Origin: Gammaproteobacteria bacterium
Lineage (GTDB): Bacteria; Pseudomonadota; Gammaproteobacteria; Pseudomonadales; Azotimanducaceae
Assembly (NCBI GenBank): GCA_002726655.1
Contig: PBRP01000067.1
Location: forward strand, 1-59,236
Direction: 5' to 3'
Length of the DNA: 59,236 bases
How positions within the stretch are numbered: position 1 is the stretch's first letter; each line of letters begins with the position of its first letter. The translations under genes were made by a program, and so were the position numbers. Below, in pieces: positions 46,809 through 55,554 of the stretch. The notes beneath the pieces were generated by a model, which had not been told where the DNA came from, did not search any database, and saw nothing but the letters and a program-made list of their open reading frames with translations.

Positions 46809-46956
46809 TCAAACAGAGCGAAAACTTTCTTTCTTGCTCTATCCCTCCCCGATCAGGTACAAACTGTATTCTGGCAAAAGCTTCTCAAACATTGACAACC
46901 TGTTGAATCACAACATGTTAACAACAGTTATCTGCCGCCTTCATGAAATATCCGGG

Positions 46957-47331
46957 CTAGCTTTCTTCACTGCTGACAAATTTCATGGAGATGGAATTGA
47001 CACAGTGTCGGATGTTTTTATATGTGAAGCCTTCTTTTTCAAAAATGTGCCCCAGGTGACCGTCACAGTTTGCGCACAGTATTTCCGTACGCATGCCGTC
47101 AGCATCCGGCTTGCGTTTTACGGCACCTTCGATCTCGTCATCAAAACTGGGCCAGCCACAAGTGGATTGAAACTTGTGTTCCGATCTGTACAAAGCAGCA
47201 TCACATTGCCTGCAGATATATAGGCCGTTATCGGTCAGGTCCTCATATTCACCTGTAAAGGGTGCTTCGGTGCCCTTATTAATGATTACATGGCGCTCTT
47301 CGGCCGTTAGCTCATTGATTGTGTCTGCCAT
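46957..47331 (-). CDS. msrB: Peptide-methionine (R)-S-oxide reductase
   Basis: Reduces methionine-R-sulfoxide in proteins, repairing oxidative damage. 124 aa from ATG 47331; the open upstream part to 47379 is not supported. Zinc ligands are Cys40, Cys43, Cys86 and Cys89. The catalytic Cys is Cys110 in RHCVNSISMKF, and Cys58 in STCGWPSFDDE is the likely resolving residue. It is a Cys form, not a selenocysteine form. Confidence 0.95.
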   Translation of the reverse strand: MADTINELTAEERHVIINKGTEAPFTGEYEDLTDNGLYICRQCDAALYRSEHKFQSTCGWPSFDDEIEGAVKRKPDADGMRTEILCANCDGHLGHIFEKEGFTYKNIRHCVNSISMKFVSSEES

Positions 47332-47426
47332 TGGTTTTCTCTTTAGGCTTCCAGTTGCTGACCAGCAGCACCATAGCATTTATCTGCTGATCTATAGCAG
47401 ATTTGTAGTTTGATGGTCAGGATCTC

Positions 47427-47712
47427 CTAGCAATCGATTTCCATGCAGTCCGTCAGTTTATTAGAAGTTCTTCTCAGGTTGAGAGACAAGCCACGAGCCA
47501 GGTGCTGCAAAATCTTGATGCCGGTCATAGGGGTCTGCTCTAACAGCGCGTCAAATTAAAACAGCAAGGGCTGACTGGGTGCAAGCCCGTACAGTCGCTG
47601 AACGAGGTAACCCGTCAACCAGCGCCATCTCATCGAGGGCAGATACTTCCTCGAGGGAAAGATCTTGAAACAGAGAAAATTTACTTAAACCATCAATCTG
47701 ACTGCTCATCAT
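47427..47712 (-). pseudogene. Degraded cyclic-nucleotide-binding domain gene
   Basis: From ATG 47712 the minus strand reads SKFSLFQDLSLEEVSALDEM, then ALVDGLPRSATVRACTQSAL, and stops at TGA 47551. One frame over, it continues DALLEQTPMTGIKILQHLAR and GLSLNLRRTSNKLTDCMEID to TAG at 47427. This is the start and end of a CRP-like cNMP-binding domain. The central beta barrel (GDVIFREGD-type segment) has been deleted, and a one-base frameshift follows the LPRSATV motif. No DNA-binding domain remains. The TGA is not at a Cys site. Confidence 0.7.
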
Positions 47713-47765
47713 TTTCACCTATATCCGTTGCTGTATAACTATCCTACTTGGTGATGGCCAACGAG

Positions 47766-48398
47766 TTAGGACCAGGCATCGAATTTCATTACCTCATCAA
47801 CAGGCTTGCGGGTTACCGGGCCAAAGTTGCCGAGCGGATATCCTACCGGGATCAAACAAAATGCAGCCATTGTTTCAGGAAGGTTCAGAACCCTGGCAAC
47901 CGCCTTATGATCCCCGAGTGCCAGGGTTGTCGGAGCCGCTCCGAGTCCCAGTGCACGCGCTGCCAGCAGCAGATTCTGTATTCCCGGCCAGATGGAACCA
48001 CCAGCACGAGCCATAGTTGTTGCATCGACCTTCTGGCCGAATTCCATGCAGGCAATAATTAGTGCCGGTATCTCATGCATATGTTCCATTTGCCATAGGA
48101 CCGCATCCAGCATGCGTTTACGTTTTGCTTCAGATTGATGAGGCAGGCTTCCAGGCCTCGATACGGCCGGGCCTATGTATTCCTCTATCCCCTTTCTATT
48201 CAAGTCAGCCAGGACTTTTTTCTTAGCTGCATCACAGACAATTATCCAGCGCCCATTCTGCATGTTGGACCCGGATGGAGCCTGGTTTGCGGCATCAATC
48301 AGTTTGATGAGAATTTCCTGGGGGATCTCCCGGGTGTCAAGGCGCCGCATTGCCCTGCTGTTGTACATGACTTCAAATAATCCCATTTCTTCAGACAC
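47766..48398 (-). CDS. Nitroreductase-family protein
   Basis: 210-aa FMN-dependent NAD(P)H oxidoreductase fold. MYNSRAMRRLDTREIPQEIL gives the FMN-binding SRR-like block, then AANQAPSGSNMQNGRWIIV, GGSIWPGIQNLLLAARALGLG and a C-terminal IPVGYPLGNFG. Substrate unknown. It is 53 bp from the pseudogene start. Confidence 0.88.
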   Translation of the reverse strand: MSEEMGLFEVMYNSRAMRRLDTREIPQEILIKLIDAANQAPSGSNMQNGRWIIVCDAAKKKVLADLNRKGIEEYIGPAVSRPGSLPHQSEAKRKRMLDAVLWQMEHMHEIPALIIACMEFGQKVDATTMARAGGSIWPGIQNLLLAARALGLGAAPTTLALGDHKAVARVLNLPETMAAFCLIPVGYPLGNFGPVTRKPVDEVMKFDAWS

Positions 48399-48501
48399 GA
48401 TTAATACCTCAATTGAGCACTATTTCCGGACAAATCACTCGACTCGTCGTAACCCCTATGATACATAATCCTCATCAAATGATCGGGACAATTAGAACCT
48501 C

Positions 48502-49356
48502 GTGGCTTATATCAATCATCGTCTTGGCAGAACCTACTACACCAAAAAGGGAAGGAAGGGTAAAACACCCGTCATATGGTTGCATGGAGGGCCAGGTGGT
48601 ACCCATAAGCCAGACAGCAATGTGTTTAGCCTTGCCGATGGCAGGGTTGTTTATTGCTACACCCAGCTGGGTGGGGGGCGCAGCTCAATAACTGACCGGA
48701 AACAGCAGAATATAAGGACTTTCGTCGATGAACTGAGTTTGCTGGTGGGTGCCTGGGGGCTGGATGAGTTTCACCTGATGGGAGGCTCCTGGGGGACGAC
48801 CCTGGCATTGGAATATTACTTGAGAAAAAAGGGCAGGGGGATCAGGTCCCTGGTGTTCCAGTCGCCCATGTTTAGTTCCCGGGACTGGAAGGCGGATGGC
48901 CGAAACCTCATAAAGGGGTTGCCCAAGAATACCCGTCACATCATCGATTCCTGTCACGATATAGGCGCTACAGACTCGATGGTTTATCAGCAGGCAATGG
49001 AAGTGTTCTATCTGAAACACGTCCTTAGGAACAAGAAAAAGCTCGAGGAGATGTTCTCAGGAAAGAACCCGAATGGGAAACTGATCTATGAATATATGTG
49101 GGGACCAAGTGAGTTTGAACCCACGGGTACCCTGAAGAACTATACAAGAATTGCTGATCTTGGAAAAATAAAAGTGCCAACGATTATTATCTGTGGTGAG
49201 TATGATGAAGCCACCCCTGGCACAGGTGTTAAATATGCGAACAAAATTCCCGGCTGTTCGTTCTCTGAGGTCAAGGGTGCAAGTCATGCAATCTGGGTGG
49301 AGAAGCCAGCCAGAATTCGAAAGGTTATCAACGGTTTTCTAGACAGCATTGAATGA
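48502..49356 (+). CDS. Proline iminopeptidase-like alpha/beta hydrolase (S33)
   Basis: 284 aa. The oxyanion HGGPGG motif is in VIWLHGGPGGTHKP, the nucleophile Ser in LMGGSWGTTLALEYY (GGSWG, the prolyl iminopeptidase form), the Asp in CGEYDEATP and the His in GASHAIWVEKP. It may cleave N-terminal proline or amino acid amides. GTG start at 48502, without a strong ribosome binding site. Confidence 0.88.
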   Translation: MAYINHRLGRTYYTKKGRKGKTPVIWLHGGPGGTHKPDSNVFSLADGRVVYCYTQLGGGRSSITDRKQQNIRTFVDELSLLVGAWGLDEFHLMGGSWGTTLALEYYLRKKGRGIRSLVFQSPMFSSRDWKADGRNLIKGLPKNTRHIIDSCHDIGATDSMVYQQAMEVFYLKHVLRNKKKLEEMFSGKNPNGKLIYEYMWGPSEFEPTGTLKNYTRIADLGKIKVPTIIICGEYDEATPGTGVKYANKIPGCSFSEVKGASHAIWVEKPARIRKVINGFLDSIE

Positions 49357-49388
49357 TTGGCAGGGTTTATTAGGGAGTAAATATCAAT

Positions 49389-49844
49389 CTAGGTTGATTC
49401 GGCTGCATCCAGTTTCTGTGAAAATCGCCAGTGGATAATGAATAGCGGTATCGAGACCAGCAGGATCACCAGTATCTGAATCAGACTTTTTTGAGCGTCG
49501 TGCCTGACATTGTCGAGGGCTATTGCCAGCTGCTGTTCCCTGAGTTTGCTGATCTCCTCATCGGTAGCGGGGGCTTCATCTTGCGCAATCTTGGCTCCGG
49601 ATGTAGAGCGAGAGATCATGCCAGCATTCGGGTTAACCATGACTGGGTAAGCTTGCATCATTCCAGGGTAGGGGTGTGATCGTCTATAGGCGTCATTGGA
49701 CTGCAGGTTCTGATAGAGGTACGAATCCATAGTCAGTCTTGGGAAGCTGATTTGTACCAGGTCATAAAGGCCAACGCCGGTTGAGATGGCAATACAAAGA
49801 ATCGACGCAAAGCAGACGGCGAGGGCATATATTCGAGTGAACAT
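49389..49844 (-). CDS. Uncharacterised small membrane protein
   Basis: 151 aa with one membrane segment near the N-terminus (YALAVCFASILCIAISTGVGLY) and one near the C-terminus (LIQILVILLVSIPLFIIHW). The loop between is hydrophilic. No family is recognised. It is divergent from the quinone oxidoreductase gene. Confidence 0.65.
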   Translation of the reverse strand: MFTRIYALAVCFASILCIAISTGVGLYDLVQISFPRLTMDSYLYQNLQSNDAYRRSHPYPGMMQAYPVMVNPNAGMISRSTSGAKIAQDEAPATDEEISKLREQQLAIALDNVRHDAQKSLIQILVILLVSIPLFIIHWRFSQKLDAAEST

Positions 49845-49919
49845 TTGTTATAGCTGTCCTTGATTTTAATGAATGCTATGGTATCCACTGCCATTCTACT
49901 ATGAAAATGGAAAAGTTAT

Positions 49920-50879
49920 ATGAAGGTTGTTTACTGTGTGAAGCCCGGTAGCCATGAGGATCTGGAGGTGCAGGAGATTGAGGCGCCTGGTGAACCAGGT
50001 GAAGGTCAGATCAAGGTCGATATTCAGGCACGGGGAATACAGTTTAGCGACCTAGTGCAGATGTCCGGGAATTACCAGGTGAAGCGGGATTTCCCGTTTG
50101 TGGTAGGCGGCGAGGCCGCGGGCCTGGTAACTGAAATTGGTGCCGGAGTAGACGATGTTGCAGTGGGTGATCGGGTAATAACACCGGGCGGTTGTGTAGA
50201 GCAGGTCATTGTCAGGGGGAAAGCTGTCACTAAAATACCAGATGGCATAGATTTCAAAATAGCCGCATCCTTCAGGAATAATTATGAAACTGCCTACGAT
50301 GGATTACAGAGAGCCAATTTGCAGGCCGGCGAGGTATTGCTGGTTCATGGTGCTGCCGGTGGTGTTGGGCTGGCCGCGGTGGATATCGGTAAACTTTGTG
50401 GAGCCACAGTCATAGGTACGGCGAGTTCGGATGAAAAGCTTGCCGTGGTTGAAAAGACTGGTGCTGATCACATTATTAATTACACCGATGGGTTTCGAGA
50501 TCAGGTGAAGGCCCTGACCGGCGGGCTTGGAGCTGATGTGATTTATGATCCTGTAGGTGGTGACGTGTTTGATGAATCAATGCGCTGCATTGCTCCATTT
50601 GGACGTATATTGATCGTTGGATTTACCAGTGGCCGCCCTGCCCTCGCCAAAACAAATCACCTGCTGGTGAAGGATGCCACCGTCATTGGTTATACAACGG
50701 GGGGGCTGCTAAAACACAGGCCGTCAAAGTATGCGCAGAATTCAAGTATTGTAATGGGGTGGCTTGCCAGTGGCAGGATCAACCCCTTTGTTTCTCACGT
50801 GCTGGCAATGGAAGATGTCATTGAGGCTTACCAGTTGCTCATTGATCGAAAGGTCGTCGGTAAGGTTGTGCTGACTTAA
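49920..50879 (+). CDS. NADPH:quinone oxidoreductase-family protein
   Basis: 319-aa zinc-independent MDR. The N-terminal GroES-like part has RGIQFSDLVQMSGNYQVK and FVVGGEAAGLVTEIGAGVDD. The Rossmann motif is VLLVHGAAGGVGLAAVDIGK. DVIYDPVGGDVFDESMRC and GRILIVGFTSG are typical of QOR-like enzymes. Likely one- or two-electron reduction of quinones or enones. Confidence 0.9.
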   Translation: MKVVYCVKPGSHEDLEVQEIEAPGEPGEGQIKVDIQARGIQFSDLVQMSGNYQVKRDFPFVVGGEAAGLVTEIGAGVDDVAVGDRVITPGGCVEQVIVRGKAVTKIPDGIDFKIAASFRNNYETAYDGLQRANLQAGEVLLVHGAAGGVGLAAVDIGKLCGATVIGTASSDEKLAVVEKTGADHIINYTDGFRDQVKALTGGLGADVIYDPVGGDVFDESMRCIAPFGRILIVGFTSGRPALAKTNHLLVKDATVIGYTTGGLLKHRPSKYAQNSSIVMGWLASGRINPFVSHVLAMEDVIEAYQLLIDRKVVGKVVLT

Positions 50880-50915
50880 GGTGACTGGTGCAATCCGAAC
50901 CGGGTAGCAAAATTG

Positions 50916-51377
50916 TCATTCTTCAGATTCGTTCAATGCCCCGCAAGCTTCCATAACCAGATGCGCCGCCGCATTGCTGTTGATTTTGTCGATATTCTTC
51001 AATACACATTTCGCGGCACCCTCACTCATTGATCGGTGGTGGCCGGCACCATAGCTTCGCTCATGATGTTCACCGGACTGGCTTCCCGTTTTGATTACAC
51101 GAACATTCTTGTGACCACGTTGCCGTATCGGATTATCGTATTGTTCTGCCATATCCAATGCTTCTTCCGCAGTAATAAAAACACGAACATCAGCATTTTC
51201 GTTGCTTAACTCTGACTCTACCTTCTCGACAATTTCCGCGAGTACATCCGCCTCAATATCACCATCAGTATCTATGACTATCTGCCTGCCCCCTTTGTTA
51301 TCTGTGCCATCATCTGCCAGTATCATTACCGGTTGCAACAGAAAACAGGCAATTGTATAGATCATTAGATTTCGCAT
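50916..51377 (-). CDS. Uncharacterised secreted protein
   Basis: 153 aa from ATG 51377, giving a signal peptide (MIYTIACFLLQPVMILA). The mature part has an acidic domain (DTDGDIEADVLAEIVEKVES), a His-rich linker and a C-terminal region with two Cys (AAKCVLKNID and VMEACGALNE). No family is recognised. The open frame to 51422 is less likely coding. The 327 bp to the next start (51378-51704) hold no visible gene. Confidence 0.6.
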   Translation of the reverse strand: MRNLMIYTIACFLLQPVMILADDGTDNKGGRQIVIDTDGDIEADVLAEIVEKVESELSNENADVRVFITAEEALDMAEQYDNPIRQRGHKNVRVIKTGSQSGEHHERSYGAGHHRSMSEGAAKCVLKNIDKINSNAAAHLVMEACGALNESEE

Positions 51378-51704
51378 AGTGGTTCTCGATTTCAGCTGCA
51401 AGGGATATCTGAATATTGCCATATTCTACTCCTTAAGGTGTGGATTGACCGTTTTTTCACTTGACCCTGCATGGATAGCAATGGATTCAGGCGGATCGCA
51501 GCAGTTAGAAGCAGATATGCCTGATTGGTATTTAATTTATTGATGTACCGGCCTATGGTGGGCGCTGGATTATTGCAGTATCAGGCGTATGGTATGCACT
51601 CATTTACGGTCAGCTCAGGCGCACATGAGAAATGAAGACAATTCCTCGACTGCTGCCCTGTCGCTGTGCTGAAAAATTCGCCAACAATATTACGAGGGAG
51701 TGAT

Positions 51705-53132
51705 ATGCTGAAGGAAACCTACCCCTATTACCTGGCAAATGACCCGGTCTATGCCAATGAAGACCTGGTGGTGTTTGACAAATATACGGGTGAGCCTGCC
51801 ACCAGAGTCGCCATGGCGGGGCATGAGGTTATAGATGCCGGCATCACCGCAGCGGTAGAGGCGCAGCAGGCCTGTGCAGACATGCCTGCCTATGAACGGC
51901 AGGCAGTTCTTGAACATTGTGTTTCGAGATTTAAAGAGCGGTTCGATGAGCTTGCGGAAGCACTTTGTATCGAGGCAGGGAAACCCATTAATGATTCCGA
52001 AGGTGAAGTTACCCGGCTAATTGACACTTTTAAGATTGCCGCACAGGAGTCGACTAGAATTTATGGTGAGGTAATGCCGCTGGATATTAGCCCCAGGGCA
52101 AAGGGTTATCGGGGTATGTGGAAGAAGATACCAATTGGACCCTGTTCCTTTATCAGCCCTTTCAATTTCCCATTGAACCTGACTGCCCATAAAGTAGCGC
52201 CTGCTCTGGCAGTAGGTTGTCCTTTTGTTTTGAAACCCGCAAGCCTGACGCCGATTGGCGCGCTGATTATTGCTGAAACCCTGGCTGAGACAGACCTGCC
52301 AAAGGGTGCATTTTCAGTTTTGCCGTGCCGGAGGGACGGGGCTGAGCTTTTCACGATTGATGACAGGCTCAAGCTGCTAAGTTTTACCGGATCCCCTGAA
52401 GTGGGATGGGAGCTGAAGTCAAAGGCAGGTAAGAAACCCGTTGTGCTCGAACTTGGTGGCAATGCGGCGGTGGTTGTCGACGAGGATTCGAATATCGACG
52501 ATGCGGTGCAGAGAATAGTGTTTGGCGCCTTTTATCAGTCTGGGCAATCCTGCATCGGTGTACAGCGAATATTTGTGCATGAAAAAATATACGACACCTT
52601 TAAGGATGCGTTAGTCAGTAAGACCAGATCATTGAAAATGGGTGATCCAAAAGAACGAGAGACATTCATTGGCCCGATGATCTCGGAAAAGGAGGCAGGC
52701 AGGCTCAAGGGTTGGATTGACGAGGCGTTGGAGGAGGGTGCTACCCTATTGTGTGGTGGTGGCCTTGACGGCGTTATGCTTGAAGCTACCCTCCTGGAGT
52801 CAGTGCCGAAATCATGTTCTGTCCACGCTGAAGAGGCCTTCGGACCCGCAGCCGTGCTCGTCCCCTTCTCTGACTATGAAGAGGCACTGAACATGGTTAA
52901 TGATAGCCAGTTTGGGTTGCAGGCAGGCATTTTTACCCGTGATATATACAAGATTCAGAAGGCTTGGGATACGCTGGAGGTGGGTGGTGTTGTGATTGGG
53001 GATGTGCCTTCCTGGCGAGTCGACCATATGCCCTATGGTGGAGTAAAAGAAAGCGGGTTGGGCCGGGAAGGTATACGCTTTGCCATTGAAGACATGACTG
53101 AAACCCGGTTACTGGTGATAAGGGAACCCTAG
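51705..53132 (+). CDS. Aldehyde dehydrogenase
   Basis: Oxidises an aldehyde to the acid with NAD(P). 475 aa from ATG 51705, with GGGAG 4-6 nt upstream; the frame is open to 51666. Rossmann and catalytic motifs are FNFPLNLTAHKVAPALAVGC, LSFTGSPEVGWELK, VLELGGNAAVVV (general-base Glu) and FYQSGQSCIGVQRIFVH (catalytic Cys). GVKESGLGREG is near the end. Substrate not predictable. Confidence 0.94.
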   Translation: MLKETYPYYLANDPVYANEDLVVFDKYTGEPATRVAMAGHEVIDAGITAAVEAQQACADMPAYERQAVLEHCVSRFKERFDELAEALCIEAGKPINDSEGEVTRLIDTFKIAAQESTRIYGEVMPLDISPRAKGYRGMWKKIPIGPCSFISPFNFPLNLTAHKVAPALAVGCPFVLKPASLTPIGALIIAETLAETDLPKGAFSVLPCRRDGAELFTIDDRLKLLSFTGSPEVGWELKSKAGKKPVVLELGGNAAVVVDEDSNIDDAVQRIVFGAFYQSGQSCIGVQRIFVHEKIYDTFKDALVSKTRSLKMGDPKERETFIGPMISEKEAGRLKGWIDEALEEGATLLCGGGLDGVMLEATLLESVPKSCSVHAEEAFGPAAVLVPFSDYEEALNMVNDSQFGLQAGIFTRDIYKIQKAWDTLEVGGVVIGDVPSWRVDHMPYGGVKESGLGREGIRFAIEDMTETRLLVIREP

Positions 53133-53248
53133 TTTCGCCTTTTTGCTCTGGTGAGAGCGGCCGTCGTGAATACAGGGATTAGGAGTACTCGAAACAGGAC
53201 CCGAGGGTAGAGTACAATCCACCATCCTTCTATATTAGGTTCTGACAT
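53129..53248 (-). CDS. Possible small membrane protein
   Basis: A 39-aa frame (starts MSEPNIEGWWIVLYPRVLFR, ends RAKRRN) with one hydrophobic stretch and a basic tail. Its start overlaps the divergent lipoprotein start. No ribosome binding site or family support. Confidence 0.25.
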   Translation of the reverse strand: MSEPNIEGWWIVLYPRVLFRVLLIPVFTTAALTRAKRRN

Positions 53249-54823
53249 GAACATTTCACGTTCCCTGACTGTGCTGTTTCTGTTATTTCTCGCTGCCTGT
53301 GACTCGGCAGACATCTCGGCAGACTACTCAGCAGATCGGGCCCAGGAACCGATTGTGGTTGCTGCAAAGATTCACTGGTTTGATGGATCAGTGGAGCAAG
53401 GCTTTGAATTGACCAAAGCCGAGGACAAACCCGTTTATCTATACTGGGGTGCTGTCTGGTGCCCGCCCTGCCAGGAAATCAAGAATACTGTTTTCAAGAG
53501 CAAGCAATTCATTGCTCAGACCGAACTATTCGTACCCATATACCTGGATGGGGATACAGACCGTGCCCAGGCCTGGGGTGATAAATTTGACGTGAAGGGC
53601 TACCCCACCATGATCGTTTTCAACCCTGATGGTGAAGAAGTTACACGCATACCAGGCGGCATTGACATATCCCGGTACAACACTGTGCTGGCGCTGAGCC
53701 TGGCGCAGATGCGGCCGACCGCCATGCTGGTGGATCTGGCAATTAACAGCCCTGAAAAGCTGCTGCCGAATGATTTTGTGCAACTTGCCTACTACTCCTG
53801 GGGCCAGGATTCTAACAGCCTGCCGGAAGATACACCGGCTACATTTTTTTCTGACCTGTCGGATATAAGCAGCGACAAGGAAGCGAGCGCCAGGTTGTAT
53901 ATGGAATACCTGGGGGCACTCAGTCGGGAGCTGGAGTCGAAAGATTCTGAATCTACTGATGAAGGGGAACCAGGGATATCAACCGGGGCTTTTGAGCGCG
54001 TTTCTGCGATTCTTGATTCTCCCCAACTCACTTTGGCCTGCTGGGATTCACTTGCTTACTATGCTGAGGAAATAGCCGCTTTGCCGGTTTTCAGTGACGA
54101 GGAGCTGGCTGCACTAAAGAATAAATGGCAAACGCAAATCATTGCCCTGCGCCACCAGCAGTCTCTATCCACGGCCGAACAGCTGGCTGGTTACCCCTGC
54201 TGGCCTTCCATTTCATGGAAAATGAAGATGCACCGCTACCAGAATCAGTAGTTGCTGACCTGAAGCATGACCTAACCAGTGCCGATGAGAAGGAAAGTAA
54301 TTCTTTTGCACGTCAGAGCGTGATTTCGCAGATCAATTATCTGTACCAGAGTGCGAGGCTCTATGATGAGGCCCATGCCCTGTTGCTGGCGGAACTGGAT
54401 CGGTCTGAGTCTCCCTACTATTTTATGAGCAGCCTTTCATCGCTGGCTGAAAAACGAGAGAAGACGGAGGCAGCCCTGGAATGGCGTCGCAAGGCTTACG
54501 AGGTGTCCACAGGTGCCGCAACTCGCTTTCAGTGGGGTGCGAGCTATATCAAGGCAATTATTCGCTTGACCCCGGAAAACAATGACCTGATTGTAAAGAC
54601 ATCAATTGATCTTTTTGCTGAATTAAAAGACGAACAGTCAGTGTTTGCCGGGCGCAATTTCAGGGAATTGAGTTCCCTTAACCAGCAACTGTCTGCGTGG
54701 CAGGACGAACAGCAGGAAGATACGCTGATAGAAACTTTCCACGCCAGAATCCAGTCCATGTGCGAGAAACAGGCACTCGCTACCCTGGAACTGGAGAACT
54801 GCCGAAGCCTCTTGTCATCATGA
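53247..54823 (+). pseudogene. Thioredoxin-domain lipoprotein, frameshifted
   Basis: The first frame (53247-54251, 334 aa) has a lipobox signal peptide (LLFLAACDSAD) and a thioredoxin-like domain with WCPPCQ in VYLYWGAVWCPPCQEIK. The second frame (54125-54823) carries the rest: PLLAFHFMENEDAPLPESVV, then helical repeats to CRSLLSS. They join cleanly if one base is missing in gaacagctggctggttaccc near 54190, giving AEQLAWLPLLAFHF, about 525 aa in all. It could be a decayed gene, a sequencing error or a slippage site. Such lipoproteins act in periplasmic thiol redox. Confidence 0.75.
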
Positions 54824-54889
54824 GGGGGCGCCGAGCCGGGGGCGCCGAGCTGGGGGCGCCGAGATGGAGCGCCGAGCAGGGGGTGCGGG
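54824..54889. repeat. GC-rich 14-bp tandem repeat
   Basis: Three 14-bp copies of gggggcgccgagNN and a fourth degenerate copy begin immediately after the stop of the frameshifted gene and run to the convergent SnoaL-like gene. It is far more GC-rich than the surroundings. Confidence 0.85.
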
Positions 54890-54892
54890 TCG

Positions 54893-55390
54893 TTATTTCG
54901 TAACAGCGAACACTTCTTCCATAATCCGAGACTGGAATAGCCAACCGTCATCGTATCGAATGCACTCATCGACATAGCGACCCACTCTGACTGGCTGCCC
55001 TTCCAGTGTGGCAACACCACTAGGCTTATCCGTACGGTAGGTAGCGAAATTCGAGATTACTTCCACCATATTTTTGGACTGGATATCAACTAGATGATTA
55101 GTAACGATATGAATGGTTCGACGATTCTTTGGTCTTCTGCTAAATGCCAGTCTTATGTCCTCCCGGCCTGTATATTTTCCTGCCTGGCTTTGCCAGGAAC
55201 ACTGTTCATCGAATAGGCTGGAAATCTTATCGTTTTGGCCAGTATCCAGGTAGTAGGCGTATCGGTTACCAAGTTCTATACAGGCTTCTTTTATATGCAG
55301 GGATTCTTCGGCGGTGTAGGGGTTCTCTGCGCTTAGATCTGCTGAAACAACGAGAAGCAGACCTAACGCGAATACTTGAGAGTACCTCAT
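54893..55390 (-). CDS. SnoaL-like (NTF2 fold) exported protein
   Basis: 165 aa. Signal peptide ending near LLLVVSADLSA, then an NTF2-like domain: YAYYLDTGQNDKISSLFDEQ, WQSQAGKYTGREDIRLAFSR, and the C-terminal VGRYVDECIRYDDGWLFQSR. The fold covers cyclases, isomerases and carrier proteins, so the function is open. Confidence 0.78.
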   Translation of the reverse strand: MRYSQVFALGLLLVVSADLSAENPYTAEESLHIKEACIELGNRYAYYLDTGQNDKISSLFDEQCSWQSQAGKYTGREDIRLAFSRRPKNRRTIHIVTNHLVDIQSKNMVEVISNFATYRTDKPSGVATLEGQPVRVGRYVDECIRYDDGWLFQSRIMEEVFAVTK

Positions 55391-55554
55391 GGCGGCGTCC
55401 TCCTTTAGTTGAACTGACTATTATGCGCGCGATGTCGATGGTTAGGTAGTGTCAATTCAGTGATTGGCGACTCCATTCGCCCCTGGGGGCACTAGTAGCT
55501 TCAATGGCTGGAAAGCTCTATCATCCCAGCATTCATTGAGCCTGGAGGTCAGCC

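Noticed and set aside
46957-47331. MsrB as a selenoprotein
   Set aside because: The catalytic position is a normal Cys codon (RHCVNS).
47551-47553. TGA inside the cNMP-binding gene as selenocysteine
   Set aside because: The continuation lies in another frame and the domain core is missing; this is a frameshift in a pseudogene.
54180-54200. Programmed -1 frameshift in the thioredoxin lipoprotein
   Set aside because: No X XXY YYZ slippery heptamer or strong downstream pseudoknot is visible; a one-base deletion explains it more simply.
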